DNA of 64,000 nt. It comes from Clostridia bacterium. GTDB taxonomy: Bacteria > Bacillota > Clostridia > Christensenellales > Aristaeellaceae. Shown here piece by piece: positions 1 to 9,329 of this stretch. Below the pieces are notes generated by a model that saw nothing but the letters and a program-made list of their open reading frames with translations, was not told where the DNA came from and ran no database searches. Position numbers and translations under genes: made by a program. Numbering within the stretch: position 1 is the first letter of the stretch; each line of letters starts with the position of its first letter. Location: NCBI GenBank assembly GCA_900769075.1, contig CAAGFE010000013.1, positions 20,586 through 84,585 on the forward strand. The letters are read 5' to 3'.

Positions 1-223
1 TGCCGGGCTTGCTGGTGAAGATGTTGATGGTAACATTCTGAGCGGTGCGCTCGATATCGATCTTGCTCACGCCAGCGGCGAAGTACTTGTCCTTCAGCAT
101 CTTGCGGAGCTTGTTATCCTCGACCAGGTAGTTGGCAAAATCCTTCTTGCCAGCGTACCAGCGGCCGCTCCAGCCGAAGACCACGCCCACGCGTGCGCCG
201 TGGGGATTGACTTTCTGACCCAT
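1..223 (-). CDS. rpsC: 30S ribosomal protein S3 (N-terminal 74 residues; cut by window edge)
   Basis: Small-subunit protein S3, which sits at the mRNA entry channel. The visible N-terminus starts [13 protein letters not shown] and continues through a [14 protein letters not shown] stretch, matching the S3 family start; the C-terminal two thirds (KH domain end and tail) lie outside the window. The ATG follows a GGAGG site and lies 12 bp after the rplV stop, as expected for the S10 operon order. Partial only because the window ends here. Confidence 0.95.
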   Translation of the reverse strand, partial: MGQKVNPHGARVGVVFGWSGRWYAGKKDFANYLVEDNKLRKMLKDKYFAAGVSKIDIERTAQNVTINIFTSKPG

Positions 224-235
224 GAGTAAACCTCC

Positions 236-625
236 TTACGCCTTCTTCTGGTCCAGCACCACGCTGATGTGGCTGGTGCGCTTGAGCATGGGGGACGCGC
301 TGCCGCGGCTGCGGGCAACGTAGCGCTTCAGCGTGGGGCCGGGGTTGGCGTACACTTCGGCGACGTACAGGTCCTTCCGATCCATCTCCAGGTTGTTCAC
401 CGCGTTGGCGATGGCGCTGTTGAGCACCTTGAGCACCACGGGGGAAGCGGCCTTGGGGGTGTACATCAGGATCGCCGCTGCTTCGTCCACATTCTTGCCG
501 CGGATCAGATCGATGACGATCTTCACCTTGCGGGAGGAGATGCGAACGTACTTGGCGTGCGCCTTCGGGCGCTTGTCGGCGTGCTCCTTGCGGAACGCAG
601 CCTTTTCCTTAGAACGGGTAGCCAT
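236..625 (-). CDS. rplV: 50S ribosomal protein L22
   Basis: Large-subunit protein L22 lines the peptide exit tunnel and is one of the sites of macrolide resistance. The 129-residue product has a lysine-rich N-terminal extension, the core [20 protein letters not shown] and the C-terminal arm containing PGPTLKR and [14 protein letters not shown], which is the conserved beta-hairpin end (LKR..SHI). Length is slightly above the usual 110-115 because of the basic N-terminal extension. It lies 17 bp after rpsS and 12 bp before rpsC. Confidence 0.97.
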   Translation of the reverse strand: MATRSKEKAAFRKEHADKRPKAHAKYVRISSRKVKIVIDLIRGKNVDEAAAILMYTPKAASPVVLKVLNSAIANAVNNLEMDRKDLYVAEVYANPGPTLKRYVARSRGSASPMLKRTSHISVVLDQKKA

Positions 626-642
626 TTCGTTTCACTCCTCTC

Positions 643-921
643 TTACTTGCGGCCGGAAGCCTTGTCACCCGCGTGACCCTTGAAGGTACGGGTGGGGGCG
701 AACTCGCCCAGCTTGTGACCGACCATGTCCTCGGTCACATAGACCGGCACATGCTTGCGGCCGTCATGCACGGCGATGGTGTGGCCGACGAAATCCGGGA
801 AGATCGTGGAAGAGCGGGACCAGGTCTTCACAACGTTCTTCTTGTTCTCATTGTTCATCTCGACGATGCGCTTCATCAGCGCGGCCTCAACATAGGGGCC
901 CTTCTTAATAGAGCGGCTCAT
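643..921 (-). CDS. rpsS: 30S ribosomal protein S19
   Basis: Small-subunit head protein S19, which contacts S13 and the A-site finger region. The 92-residue sequence begins [19 protein letters not shown] and contains the family signature with [30 protein letters not shown] and a terminal [10 protein letters not shown], all read over adjoining segments. Length is typical (about 92). It follows rplB by 33 bp with an AGGAGG ribosome binding site, and precedes rplV by 17 bp. Confidence 0.97.
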   Translation of the reverse strand: MSRSIKKGPYVEAALMKRIVEMNNENKKNVVKTWSRSSTIFPDFVGHTIAVHDGRKHVPVYVTEDMVGHKLGEFAPTRTFKGHAGDKASGRK

Positions 922-954
922 TGTTTCGCTGCCTCCTTCCTGCAGGATACGCGC

Positions 955-1788
<834 letters not shown>

Positions 1789-1806
1789 TTTCTTGTCCTC
1801 CCTTGC

Positions 1807-2112
1807 TTACTCGGCCATGCCTTCGAAGAACTTGATGGGCTTGGAGTCCTTCTTCAGCGTGACGTAGGCCTTCTTGACTTCGGGGGTGCGGCCAGCAGTG
1901 CGGCCCTGGCGCTTGATCTTGCCCATGGTGCGCAGGGTGTTGACCTTCTCGACCTTGACGCCGTCCTCAGCGAAGACAGCCTCCACGGCCTGCTTGATCT
2001 CGGTCTTGGTGGCGTGGATGTCCACCTCGAAGATGTACCGCTTGTCAGCGATGCAGGTGTACGCCTTCTCGGTCAGAACCGGGCGGCGGATGATGTCATG
2101 GGGGTTCTTCAT
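1807..2112 (-). CDS. rplW: 50S ribosomal protein L23
   Basis: L23 forms the docking site for trigger factor and SRP at the tunnel exit. The 101-residue product starts MKNPHDIIRRPVLTEKAY, includes the conserved FEVDIHATKTEIKQAVEAVF segment and the RTMGKIKRQG loop. Its ATG shares one base with the rplD stop (TAATG), so translation is probably coupled. Length is normal for bacterial L23 (about 95-100). Confidence 0.97.
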   Translation of the reverse strand: MKNPHDIIRRPVLTEKAYTCIADKRYIFEVDIHATKTEIKQAVEAVFAEDGVKVEKVNTLRTMGKIKRQGRTAGRTPEVKKAYVTLKKDSKPIKFFEGMAE

Positions 2113-2735
2113 TATGCGTACACCTCCTCAACCAGCGCCAGCGCAGCCTTGGTCAGGATCAGCTTGTTGGCGTTCAGGATGTCGTAGACGTTCAGGGTGT
2201 TGACGTAGGTGGTGGCAGCCTCGGCCAGGTTGGCGGTGGCGCGGACCACGTTCTCCTCGCGCTCGGGCAGGACGACCAGCGCCTTCTTCTCGGCGTTGAG
2301 GTTCTTGAGCACCTTCGCCATCAGCTTGGTCTTGCCTTCGGCCAGGTTGATCTCGTCCACCACGACGATCTCGCCAGCGTTCAGCTTGGAGGTCATCGCG
2401 GACTTGAAGGCCAGGCGGCGAACCTTCTTGGGCACCGCGATGTAGTAATCGCGGGGCTTGGGGGCGAACACGACGCCGCCGTGGGTGAACTGGGGCGCAC
2501 GGTTGCCATGGTGGCGGGCATTGCCGGTGCCCTTCTGACGGTAGATCTTGCGGCCGCCGCCACGAACTTCGGTGCGGGTCTTGGCACTCTGGGTGCCCTG
2601 ACGCTGTGCGGCCAGGTAGGAACGGACGACCAGGTGCATGGCGGCTTCATTGATCGAGGAAGCGAAAATCGCGTCGCTCAGTTCAACCTCGCCAATGGCC
2701 GCGCCTTCCATATTGTAAAGAGCAGTCTTAGCCAT
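2112..2735 (-). CDS. rplD: 50S ribosomal protein L4
   Basis: L4 contributes a tunnel constriction loop and, in enterobacteria, represses its own operon. The 207-residue sequence has the conserved extended loop with TRTEVRGGGRKIYRQKGTG followed by ARHHGNRAPQFTHGGVVFAPKPRDY, then the alpha/beta globular part ending VYDILNANKLILTKAAL. Length is normal (about 205). It lies 22 bp after rplC and overlaps rplW by one base. Confidence 0.97.
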   Translation of the reverse strand: MAKTALYNMEGAAIGEVELSDAIFASSINEAAMHLVVRSYLAAQRQGTQSAKTRTEVRGGGRKIYRQKGTGNARHHGNRAPQFTHGGVVFAPKPRDYYIAVPKKVRRLAFKSAMTSKLNAGEIVVVDEINLAEGKTKLMAKVLKNLNAEKKALVVLPEREENVVRATANLAEAATTYVNTLNVYDILNANKLILTKAALALVEEVYA

Positions 2736-2757
2736 TGTTACTTTCCTCCTCGCGGCA

Positions 2758-3396
2758 TCACTTGACGGTGTCGCGGATGATCAGCAGACCCTTGTTGGCG
2801 CCGGGCACAGCACCCTTGACCAGCAGCAGGTTGCGCTCCACATCCACAGAGACAACTTCCAGGTTCTGAACAGTCACGCGATCCACGCCGTAGTGGCCGG
2901 ACATGTGCTTGTTCTTGAAAACACGGGAAGGATCGGAGTTAGCGGACAGGGAACCCACGCCACGGTGATACTTGGAGCCGTGCGCCATGGGGCCGGTGTG
3001 CTGATTCCAGCGCTGGATGGCGCCGGTGAAGCCATGGCCCTTGGAGGTGCCGGTCACGTCGATCTTATCGCCGGCAGCGAACTGCTCAACGGTGATCACA
3101 TCGCCAACCTTGTAGCCGGCGCAGTCATCGAAGCGGAACTCGCGCAGCACGCGCTTGGCCTCGACGCCGGCCTTCTTGTAGTGGCCCAGCTCAGCCTTGG
3201 TGTGGAGCTTCTCGGCGCGCTTCCCGGTCATCTCGCCGAAGCCCACCTGGACGGCAGCGTAGCCATCAGTCTCAACGGTCTTGGTCTGCACGACGGTGCA
3301 GGGGCCAGCCTCGATCACGGTGACCGGAACAAGACGGCCATCTTCGGTGAAGATCTGCGTCATGCCGATCTTCTTACCCACGATCGCTTTCTTCAT
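2758..3396 (-). CDS. rplC: 50S ribosomal protein L3
   Basis: L3 is one of the first proteins to bind 23S rRNA and reaches towards the peptidyl transferase centre. The 212-residue product starts [16 protein letters not shown] and shows the conserved loop [15 protein letters not shown] followed by [32 protein letters not shown] read in parts, including the glutamine-bearing tip region. Length is standard. It lies 18 bp after rpsJ and 22 bp before rplD. Confidence 0.98.
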   Translation of the reverse strand: MKKAIVGKKIGMTQIFTEDGRLVPVTVIEAGPCTVVQTKTVETDGYAAVQVGFGEMTGKRAEKLHTKAELGHYKKAGVEAKRVLREFRFDDCAGYKVGDVITVEQFAAGDKIDVTGTSKGHGFTGAIQRWNQHTGPMAHGSKYHRGVGSLSANSDPSRVFKNKHMSGHYGVDRVTVQNLEVVSVDVERNLLLVKGAVPGANKGLLIIRDTVK

Positions 3397-3414
3397 TGTT
3401 TCGTTCCTCCTGCC

Positions 3415-3723
3415 TTACAGCTTCATTTCGATTTCGACACCAGCAGGAAGTTCGAGCTTCGACATGGCGTCCACGGTCTTGGGGCTGGCGTTGATGATGT
3501 CGATCAGCCGCTTATGGGTGCGGCGCTCGAACTGCTCGCGGCTGTCCTTGTACTTGTGGGTAGCGCGCAGGATGGTCACGATCTCCTTCTCAGTGGGGAG
3601 CGGGATCGGGCCCGACACGCGGGCGCCAGTGCGCTTGGCAGCCTCGACAATCCGCTCTGCGGACTGGTCGATCAGGGTGTGCTCATAGCTCTTGAGCTTG
3701 ATGCGGATCTTCTGGATGGCCAT
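3415..3723 (-). CDS. rpsJ: 30S ribosomal protein S10 (NusE)
   Basis: S10 is both a small-subunit head protein and the NusE transcription antitermination factor. The 102-residue sequence starts [19 protein letters not shown] and carries [35 protein letters not shown], all family hallmarks. It is the first gene of the S10 operon here. Its ATG follows a GGAGG site, and a good sigma-A promoter (3890-3918) lies about 170 bp upstream, leaving a leader of roughly 160 nt. Confidence 0.98.
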   Translation of the reverse strand: MAIQKIRIKLKSYEHTLIDQSAERIVEAAKRTGARVSGPIPLPTEKEIVTILRATHKYKDSREQFERRTHKRLIDIINASPKTVDAMSKLELPAGVEIEMKL

Positions 3724-3889
3724 TGATTTACCTCCTATTTCGTCTCGTTGACGCCGTCGCGGTGCTCACTGCAGGTGCAAGCCCCGCCGCGTCTCGAGTC
3801 CGTCGCCCGATTGACGGGCTGGTCCATGATAATTACCCGCCTGGCCTGGCGGCAACTTACCACTTCATCCCTAAACAGACAACAGGATT

Positions 3890-3918
3890 ATTATACTGTA
3901 TGTCTCGCAATAAATCAA
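3890..3918 (-). promoter_or_regulatory. Sigma-A-type promoter of the S10 operon
   Basis: On the minus strand TTGATT and TATAAT are separated by exactly 17 bp. Transcription would start near 3883 and leave an approximately 160-nt leader before rpsJ. The leader contains the inverted repeat GCCCGTCAATCGGGC and other GC-rich pairs, so leader-mediated control is possible but not shown. Confidence 0.75.
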
Positions 3919-4047
3919 GGGGGTTCCTGCATCTTTTTCAGGAAATTTTCAAGGTTTTTTGATTTTTCATCCCGCAAAACATGCTGTTTCAACGGGCTGC
4001 CTGTTTTTTCATTTGAACACGGTATCCGGTGTGTCTATCCCGAGCCG

Positions 4048-4061
4048 TGTAAACGCTTTCC
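4048..4061. promoter_or_regulatory. cre-like palindrome (possible CcpA operator)
   Basis: TGTAAACGCTTTCC matches 13 of 14 positions of the Gram-positive catabolite-responsive element consensus TGWNANCGNTNWCA. It lies about 130 bp upstream of the -35 of the S10 promoter. No sugar-catabolic gene is next to it, and a single match of this length can arise by chance. Confidence 0.3.
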
Positions 4062-4286
4062 TTTGATCCCCGATTTTTGTTTTTCACCTTGATTTTCTTC
4101 AATCCCTTGATATTTCTGTGTTTGAAACGAAAAACATAAACACGTTCATGGGCGTATCTATCCGATTCCCCGGTTTATTCTCCCTGCCATCGTGAATCTG
4201 CACGCCCATTGCCGTGTCCATATCCTCCGGCATAGGAGATGCTCTCTCCCCTTCTCATCCGCCGCCTTTGGTCCCCTTGATGGCAC

Positions 4287-4319
4287 AAAAAAGCAGCCGC
4301 CTGTCTGATCAGCGACTGC
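4287..4319 (-). terminator. Rho-independent terminator after the ABC-F gene
   Basis: Read on the minus strand, GCAGTCGC pairs with GCGGCTGC (one G-U pair) around an 11-nt loop, directly followed by TTTTTT. It starts a few bases after the ABC-F stop codon and would end the long directon that begins at parA. Confidence 0.85.
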
Positions 4320-4325
4320 CTTGCG

Positions 4326-6230
4326 TTATTCTGCTTCCATGGCTTCCCATTCGGCGTAGAGGCGGTCAATCTCGTCCTTCTTTGCCTGGTAAGCCTTCGC
4401 CAGGAGCGCCGCCTTTTCCGGGTCGGCATAGGTCGCCGGGTCGGCAAGCTGGGCCTCGATGGCCGCGGCTTCGTCCTCGGCGGCGGCGATGGCCTTTTCC
4501 GCATTGGCCAGGGCCAGTTTGCGCTCCTTGACGCGCTTCTCCTCCTCGCGGGACTTGCGTTTCTCCTTTTCGATGGCGGTACGGGTCATGCCGGCGGTTT
4601 CGCTGTCCGGCGCCTGCTCCCGGTTGATCTTCTCAAAATAATCGTCGTAATTGCCCAGGTACTCCTTGAAGCCGCCCGCTTCCAGCACGCAGACCTTGTC
4701 GGCAAAGCGGTTGATGAAGTAGCGGTCGTGGCTGATGGCGAGGATGGTGCCGGGGAAATTCTCCAGCGCGTCCTCCAGCACCTCGCGGGAGTCCATATCC
4801 AGGTGGTTGGTGGGCTCGTCCAGCAGGAGGACGTTGTCCTTGCGCAGCATGAGCTTGGTCAGCGCCACGCGGCCCTTCTCGCCGCCGGAGAGGGTGCTGA
4901 TGGGCATGAGCACATCGTCCCCCGTGAAGAGGAAGAGGCCCAGCGCGCCGCGGATTTCGGTCTGATCCATGCGGAAGAAGTCGTCCCAGACCTCGTCCAG
5001 CACCGTTTTTTCCTCATGCAGATGGGCCTGGTGCTGGTCGTAGTAGCCCAGGTCAACCCCCGCGCCGAAGCGGATGGTGCCGCCGTCGGGCTGCTGCTCG
5101 CCCACGATGCACTTGAACAGGGTTGATTTGCCCACGCCGTTATCTCCGATGATGGCGATGCGATCCCCCGCGCGGACGTGCATCTTCACATGCTCAAAGA
5201 GGGTACGCCCGTCAAAGCCCTTCGACAGCTCGTCGATCATCAGCACATCGTCGCCGGTGCGGCGGCGGGTCTCAAAGCGGAAGCGGATGGCGGATTCGTC
5301 CTGGGGCTTTTCCAGGCGTTCGATCTTTTCCAGGCGCTTCTCGCGGCTTTCCGCCAGCTTGATGGATTTCTCCCGGTTGAACTGGCGGTACCGCGCGATG
5401 ATGGCCTCCTGGCGGGCGATTTCCTTCTGTTGGAGCTCCCAGGCCTTCATGCGGATTTCAAAGCGCTCGGTACGCTGGGCCATATAGGCGGTGTAGTTGC
5501 CGTCGTAGCACTCCGTCACGCCCAGCAGCAGCTCGCACATATGGTCGCAGACATGATCCATGAAGTAGCGGTCATGGCTGATGAGCAGCACCGCCCCCTT
5601 GTAGGTACGCAGGTATTCCTCCAGCCAGGCGATGGATTTGAGGTCAAGGTGGTTGGTGGGCTCGTCCAGCAGCAGCAGGTCAGGCTCGGTCAGCAGCATC
5701 CGGCCCAGGCACAGCCGGGTGCGCTCGCCGCCGGAAAGGAGGCTCGCCAGCTGGCTCTGCTGCTCCTTGCGGAAGCCCAGGCCCGCCAGCACGCCCTGCA
5801 CCGTGGAGCGCCAGCCATAGCCGTTGCGGCGCTCAAACTCGTGGGTCAGCGCATCGTACTGGCTGCCCAGGCGGCTCAGGCGGGTCATGTCATCCCCACA
5901 TTCCGCCATCTGCTCCTCCATGCGGCGGAGCTGGTTTTCCATTTCCACCACCGGCGCAAAGACGGATTCCAGCTCCTCCAGCACCGTGCGGCCCTCACCC
6001 ACCTCGCCCTGCTGGGCCAGGTAGCCCAGGCGGAGGCCCTTCTGCATGGTGATCGTGCCGCCGTCGGCCGTTTCCACCCCGGCGATGATCTTCATCAGCG
6101 TGGATTTGCCGCAGCCGTTCACCCCCACCAGGCCCATGCGCTGTCCGTCCTGAAGAACAAAGGAGGCGTCCCGCAGCACCTCGTTGGTGCCAAAGCTCTT
6201 CGTCACCCCCTGCAGGGAAAGGAGTATCAT
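4326..6230 (-). CDS. ABC-F family ribosome-associated ATPase
   Basis: Soluble protein with two ABC ATPase domains and no membrane segments, the ABC-F layout (EttA/Uup/YdiF relatives act on the ribosomal E site; some protect against antibiotics). Domain 1 has GVNGCGKST near residue 40 and LSGGERTRL plus LLLLDEPTNHLDLKS; domain 2 has IGDNGVGKST and LSGGEKGRVALTKLML with LLLDEPTNHLDMDS. A charged helical linker of about 80 residues (QQKEIARQEAIIARYRQFNR...) separates them, and the last 90 residues form a Lys/Glu/Ala-rich coiled coil as in Uup or YdiF. 634 residues. It lies 16 bp after the CPBP gene. A housekeeping role is as likely as resistance. Confidence 0.92.
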   Translation of the reverse strand: MILLSLQGVTKSFGTNEVLRDASFVLQDGQRMGLVGVNGCGKSTLMKIIAGVETADGGTITMQKGLRLGYLAQQGEVGEGRTVLEELESVFAPVVEMENQLRRMEEQMAECGDDMTRLSRLGSQYDALTHEFERRNGYGWRSTVQGVLAGLGFRKEQQSQLASLLSGGERTRLCLGRMLLTEPDLLLLDEPTNHLDLKSIAWLEEYLRTYKGAVLLISHDRYFMDHVCDHMCELLLGVTECYDGNYTAYMAQRTERFEIRMKAWELQQKEIARQEAIIARYRQFNREKSIKLAESREKRLEKIERLEKPQDESAIRFRFETRRRTGDDVLMIDELSKGFDGRTLFEHVKMHVRAGDRIAIIGDNGVGKSTLFKCIVGEQQPDGGTIRFGAGVDLGYYDQHQAHLHEEKTVLDEVWDDFFRMDQTEIRGALGLFLFTGDDVLMPISTLSGGEKGRVALTKLMLRKDNVLLLDEPTNHLDMDSREVLEDALENFPGTILAISHDRYFINRFADKVCVLEAGGFKEYLGNYDDYFEKINREQAPDSETAGMTRTAIEKEKRKSREEEKRVKERKLALANAEKAIAAAEDEAAAIEAQLADPATYADPEKAALLAKAYQAKKDEIDRLYAEWEAMEAE

Positions 6231-6246
6231 CGGTATCCCTCCGGTA

Positions 6247-7038
6247 TCAAACGAATTTCAGCGCCGTCAGCACGGCAAGGGTCAAGGCCGCGATCCATCC
6301 GTCCCCCCGGTTCATCGGCTGATGGACGATTTTCTGGCGGCGGACGCACAGCATCATCAGGATCCCCGCCAGGCCCGCGCCGCACAGCATGCTCCCCCAT
6401 CCGGGCAGCGCGATGCCGCCCAGTGCGGTCAGATTATAGACCAGGTGCGCCGTCATCGGGACGGCAATGCAGCCGGTGCGGAGCATCAGCAGCGTCAGGA
6501 AGAGCGAAACAGCCAGCAGGCTGGGCAGATTCGCCGCGCTGGTGTGCATCAGCGCGAAGATGACGGTGGTCAGCGCCACCGCGGCGCCCCGTCGGCTGCC
6601 ATCCAGCAGGGAGGTCAGCAGCGCGCCGCGGAAGAAGGCTTCCTCCGCCAGCGCCGGAATCGCCGTCAGCGCCAGCACATACAGGAGTGCCGTCGGAAGA
6701 TTTGCCGGGGCGGGCAGCGGGTTCGGCGCGATCTCCAGCAAGCGCTGCCAGGCTGTATCCACCGGGGACAGGGCGCCGCGAAGCAGCAGGGCCCCGCCGA
6801 CGGCCATCAGCAGCCCCGGCCACAGGGATTTGGCCCGGGTCAGGCGGATGCTCGTCCACGGGCGCATCAGCCAGGCGGGCAGACCCAGCAACAGGAGGCT
6901 CGCCAGCATGCCCGCAAGGCATTGGGGCAAGGGATTCACCGACACATCCAGCAGCATCGCGCCCAGCAGGATGTCCAGCGGCCGGGTCACCAGGGCCAGG
7001 GCCAGCGTGACCCACAGCGCACGCCGGGTTTTGCTCAT
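6247..7038 (-). CDS. CPBP family intramembrane metalloprotease
   Basis: A 263-residue polytopic membrane protein with about seven or eight hydrophobic segments. It carries the motifs of the CPBP (CAAX protease/bacteriocin-processing, Abi) family: EEAFFRG near residue 131, FALMHTS near residue 164 and a third motif His near residue 198 (AHLVYNL), which together form the glutamate/histidine active site in the membrane. The substrate is unknown. The ATG overlaps the stop of the upstream hydrolase gene by four bases (ATGA), indicating coupling, and the ABC-F gene follows after 16 bp. Confidence 0.88.
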   Translation of the reverse strand: MSKTRRALWVTLALALVTRPLDILLGAMLLDVSVNPLPQCLAGMLASLLLLGLPAWLMRPWTSIRLTRAKSLWPGLLMAVGGALLLRGALSPVDTAWQRLLEIAPNPLPAPANLPTALLYVLALTAIPALAEEAFFRGALLTSLLDGSRRGAAVALTTVIFALMHTSAANLPSLLAVSLFLTLLMLRTGCIAVPMTAHLVYNLTALGGIALPGWGSMLCGAGLAGILMMLCVRRQKIVHQPMNRGDGWIAALTLAVLTALKFV

Positions 7039-7844
7039 AGGTCGGCCTCCAGGGTATAGATGCTGCCCACCTGGTCGCGGCGGGCCACATCCAGGAACAG
7101 CTCCTCGCCCAGGCGAATGCCCTCGCGGCGCATCCGTTCCTCCGACACCCGGCGGGCCAGGGCAGGCGTATTGTTCTCCCCGCTCAGATGGCCCAGAATG
7201 ACATGCTGGGTGCCGCCGTCCACCAGCTGGAGGAGCGCTTCGGCGCAGGCCTCATTGGACAGATGCCCATGGTTGGACAGGATGCGCTGTTTCAGGCGCA
7301 GGCTGTAATGGTCATTCATGCGCAGCATGTTCGGATCGTGGTTGCTCTCCAGCAGCACCAGGGAAGCCCCTGCCACCGCATCCCGCACAGCACGGGGGAA
7401 ATAGCCCAGATCCGTCGCCGTGGCGATGCTCACGCTGCCGCCCCACAGGCGATAGCCCACCGGATCCGCCGCGTCATGGGGAATGGAGAAGGGCACCACG
7501 CCGATGTCCCCCAGGTAAAAATCCGAAAAGGTATCGAAGGTGCGGCGGCAGCCCTCGGGCATGGCGCCCACCTTGGCGTCCATGGCGTCCCAGGTGGCAG
7601 CGGTGGCGTACACCGGCAGCTTGTACTTGCGGGCCAGCACGCCCACGCCCGCGATATGGTCGGAATGCTCATGGGTGACCAGCACGCCGTCCAGGGTCTT
7701 CGGATCCACGCCGATCATGTTCAGCGCCTCGGCGATCATCTTGCCGGACTTGCCCGCGTCAATCAGCAGCCGGGTGCCGCCGTACTGCACGAAGAGCGCG
7801 TTGCCGCTCGACCCGGAAAACAGCGGGCAGAATATCATATCCAT
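7035..7844 (-). CDS. MBL-fold metallohydrolase, WalJ/YycJ-like
   Basis: A 269-residue metallo-beta-lactamase-fold protein of the YycJ (WalJ) group, which in Bacillota is linked to cell-wall/DNA homeostasis under WalRK and acts as a predicted 5' exonuclease. The N-terminus FCPLFSGSSGNALFV is the group hallmark, followed by the dinuclear metal motif H58-x-H60-x-D62-H63 (THEHSDH) and later metal ligands in ILSNHGHLSN and HVILGHLSGENN. No walRK genes are present here, so the usual neighbourhood is absent. It overlaps the CPBP gene by four bases. Confidence 0.9.
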   Translation of the reverse strand: MDMIFCPLFSGSSGNALFVQYGGTRLLIDAGKSGKMIAEALNMIGVDPKTLDGVLVTHEHSDHIAGVGVLARKYKLPVYATAATWDAMDAKVGAMPEGCRRTFDTFSDFYLGDIGVVPFSIPHDAADPVGYRLWGGSVSIATATDLGYFPRAVRDAVAGASLVLLESNHDPNMLRMNDHYSLRLKQRILSNHGHLSNEACAEALLQLVDGGTQHVILGHLSGENNTPALARRVSEERMRREGIRLGEELFLDVARRDQVGSIYTLEADL

Positions 7845-7881
7845 ATCTATGCAGGAAATCCTTTCGTATGGGGAATGCGGC

Positions 7882-8628
7882 TTACACGTCCAGATGCTTC
7901 GCCACGCGCTCGGATTCCGGCGGCGGGGTCATGTAATCCGGCCCGAAGAGAATCGTCAGCACCTCGTCCCATTTCTTCGGGATCAGGCATTCCAGCGATT
8001 CAAAGGGCACCTTTTCCTTTTCCGCAAACTGCTCCGCGTGCCAGATGTGCATCATCAGCTCAAAGGCGCCGTTGCTCATGCACAGGTCATCGCCCGCCTT
8101 CACGGAGGTGGAGCACTTTTCGTACCACTTCGCTTTTGTTTCGACGGAAAAGGGCAGGCCCATCAGGTGCGTGGTGAAAAGCAGCACCTTGTTCTTCCAG
8201 CTGAAGCGGCTGTAATCCACATTCTTCTTCATCATGCCCTGAAGGATGTGAAGCCGCAGGAACCACATTTTGCGCCTGAAACCCGCCGCCGGCACGGGAT
8301 CCAGGATGAAGAAATCCGTGAAAGCCGCCGCCTTTTCCGGGTCATGGTTCATGACGCGGGGCGTCCAGGTGTCCAGGTAGGTCAGTTCAAAGCGCGGGTC
8401 GCACTCCTTGGGATACACCACGCGGAACTTCTCAAATTCCGCGCGGGTCATGAGCAGATCAACGTCATCGTCCCACGGGATGAAGCCCTTGTGGCGCACC
8501 GCCCCCAGGAGCGTGCCGCACATCAGGTTATACTCAATGCCATGGCGCTCGCACACCGTCACAATATCCCGCAGCTGCTCGATCAGCTCTGCGTGGATCT
8601 CGGGCAGGCTCAGCTTTTTTTCTTCCAT
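7882..8628 (-). CDS. LicD family nucleotidyltransferase-fold protein
   Basis: LicD proteins have a nucleotidyltransferase fold and usually transfer phosphocholine or similar phospho-groups onto teichoic acids or other surface glycans. The 248-residue product shows CGTLLGAVRHKGFIPWDDDV near residues 38-57, the LicD signature in which the aspartates bind metal. The ATG at 8628 is chosen because AAGGAG lies 9 nt upstream; an upstream in-frame ATG at 8727 would run into the preceding gene. It lies in the parA-led directon together with a sugar transferase, supporting a cell-surface glycan role. The group transferred cannot be read from sequence. Confidence 0.88.
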   Translation of the reverse strand: MEEKKLSLPEIHAELIEQLRDIVTVCERHGIEYNLMCGTLLGAVRHKGFIPWDDDVDLLMTRAEFEKFRVVYPKECDPRFELTYLDTWTPRVMNHDPEKAAAFTDFFILDPVPAAGFRRKMWFLRLHILQGMMKKNVDYSRFSWKNKVLLFTTHLMGLPFSVETKAKWYEKCSTSVKAGDDLCMSNGAFELMMHIWHAEQFAEKEKVPFESLECLIPKKWDEVLTILFGPDYMTPPPESERVAKHLDV

Positions 8629-8681
8629 TGTATATTCTCTCCTTATCGCGCAGCGGAAGGCATCCTCCGCGCGCTCCTTGC

Positions 8682-9302
8682 TCACAGGCCGCTGATGTCC
8701 AGCGTGATGGCATCCTCCATGATCCACATGGAATCCGCAATTCCGTCGCCCAGGGCCAGCTGTTCCTCCGTGACCTCCCCGGCAAACGGGAACAGCGTGA
8801 TCCAGATGCAGAAGCCGCCCTTGCAGGTGAAATACTCGATGAAATGCTGCTCCTCGCCATCCTCATTGACATAGGAAGCATCCGTCCACACGAATTTTTG
8901 TCCGCCGAGCACGGCATAGATGTCCACCGCCGCAACCTGATAGCCGTATTCGTTCAGATAGGCCTCATAGTATGCGCATTCCGACATTTCGCCGTATTCG
9001 GTCATGTCGTCAAAATCAGCCACTTCGGCCCGGCTGACCCCGATCTCTATCTGGCACGTCCGCGCCGGATCAAACATGACCGCGTAGAGCCCTCTCTCCT
9101 CCATCATCGCAAGCATCTCGCGCTGGCTCAGGCCCAGGCGTCCGAATGCCGATGCGCTGGATTCCCGGGTCAGGCACTCCCCTTCGACGGGGGTGAAGAA
9201 GAACTGCACGCCCTCCAGCTTCACCACGACATTGCCGCTTTCATCCATTTCCGCCAGGGTGCCCAGCGGGAGCAGGCAGAGCATCAGCCCAATGCGATCC
9301 AT
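8682..9302 (-). CDS. Secreted protein of unknown function, probably with a frameshifted start
   Basis: A 206-residue product beginning MDRIGLMLCLLPLGTLAEMD, then an acidic, mostly beta-strand-predicted sequence rich in aromatic residues; I recognise no family. The annotated start has a weak ribosome binding site. A better start exists at 9310: GGAG 8 nt upstream of ATG, reading MRRWIALG before a stop. One extra G in the GGG at 9288-9290 would join this to the present frame and give a textbook signal peptide (MRRWIALGLMLCLLPLG then TLA). So the gene is probably 8682..9310 with a one-base deletion or assembly error. It lies between the transketolase and licD genes. Confidence 0.6.
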   Translation of the reverse strand: MDRIGLMLCLLPLGTLAEMDESGNVVVKLEGVQFFFTPVEGECLTRESSASAFGRLGLSQREMLAMMEERGLYAVMFDPARTCQIEIGVSRAEVADFDDMTEYGEMSECAYYEAYLNEYGYQVAAVDIYAVLGGQKFVWTDASYVNEDGEEQHFIEYFTCKGGFCIWITLFPFAGEVTEEQLALGDGIADSMWIMEDAITLDISGL

Positions 9303-9329
9303 CTTCTCATGGCGAATGCTCCATGACGC

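Larger units (their letters stand above)
3724..4286. other. Intergenic region upstream of the S10 operon
   Basis: About 600 bp lie between rpsJ and the ABC-F gene. It contains the S10 promoter and leader, an AT-rich tract at about 3950-4140, one cre-like palindrome at 4048-4061 and the ABC-F terminator at its far end. I find no convincing protein-coding gene on either strand; short open frames lack ribosome binding sites or family features. Confidence 0.6.
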
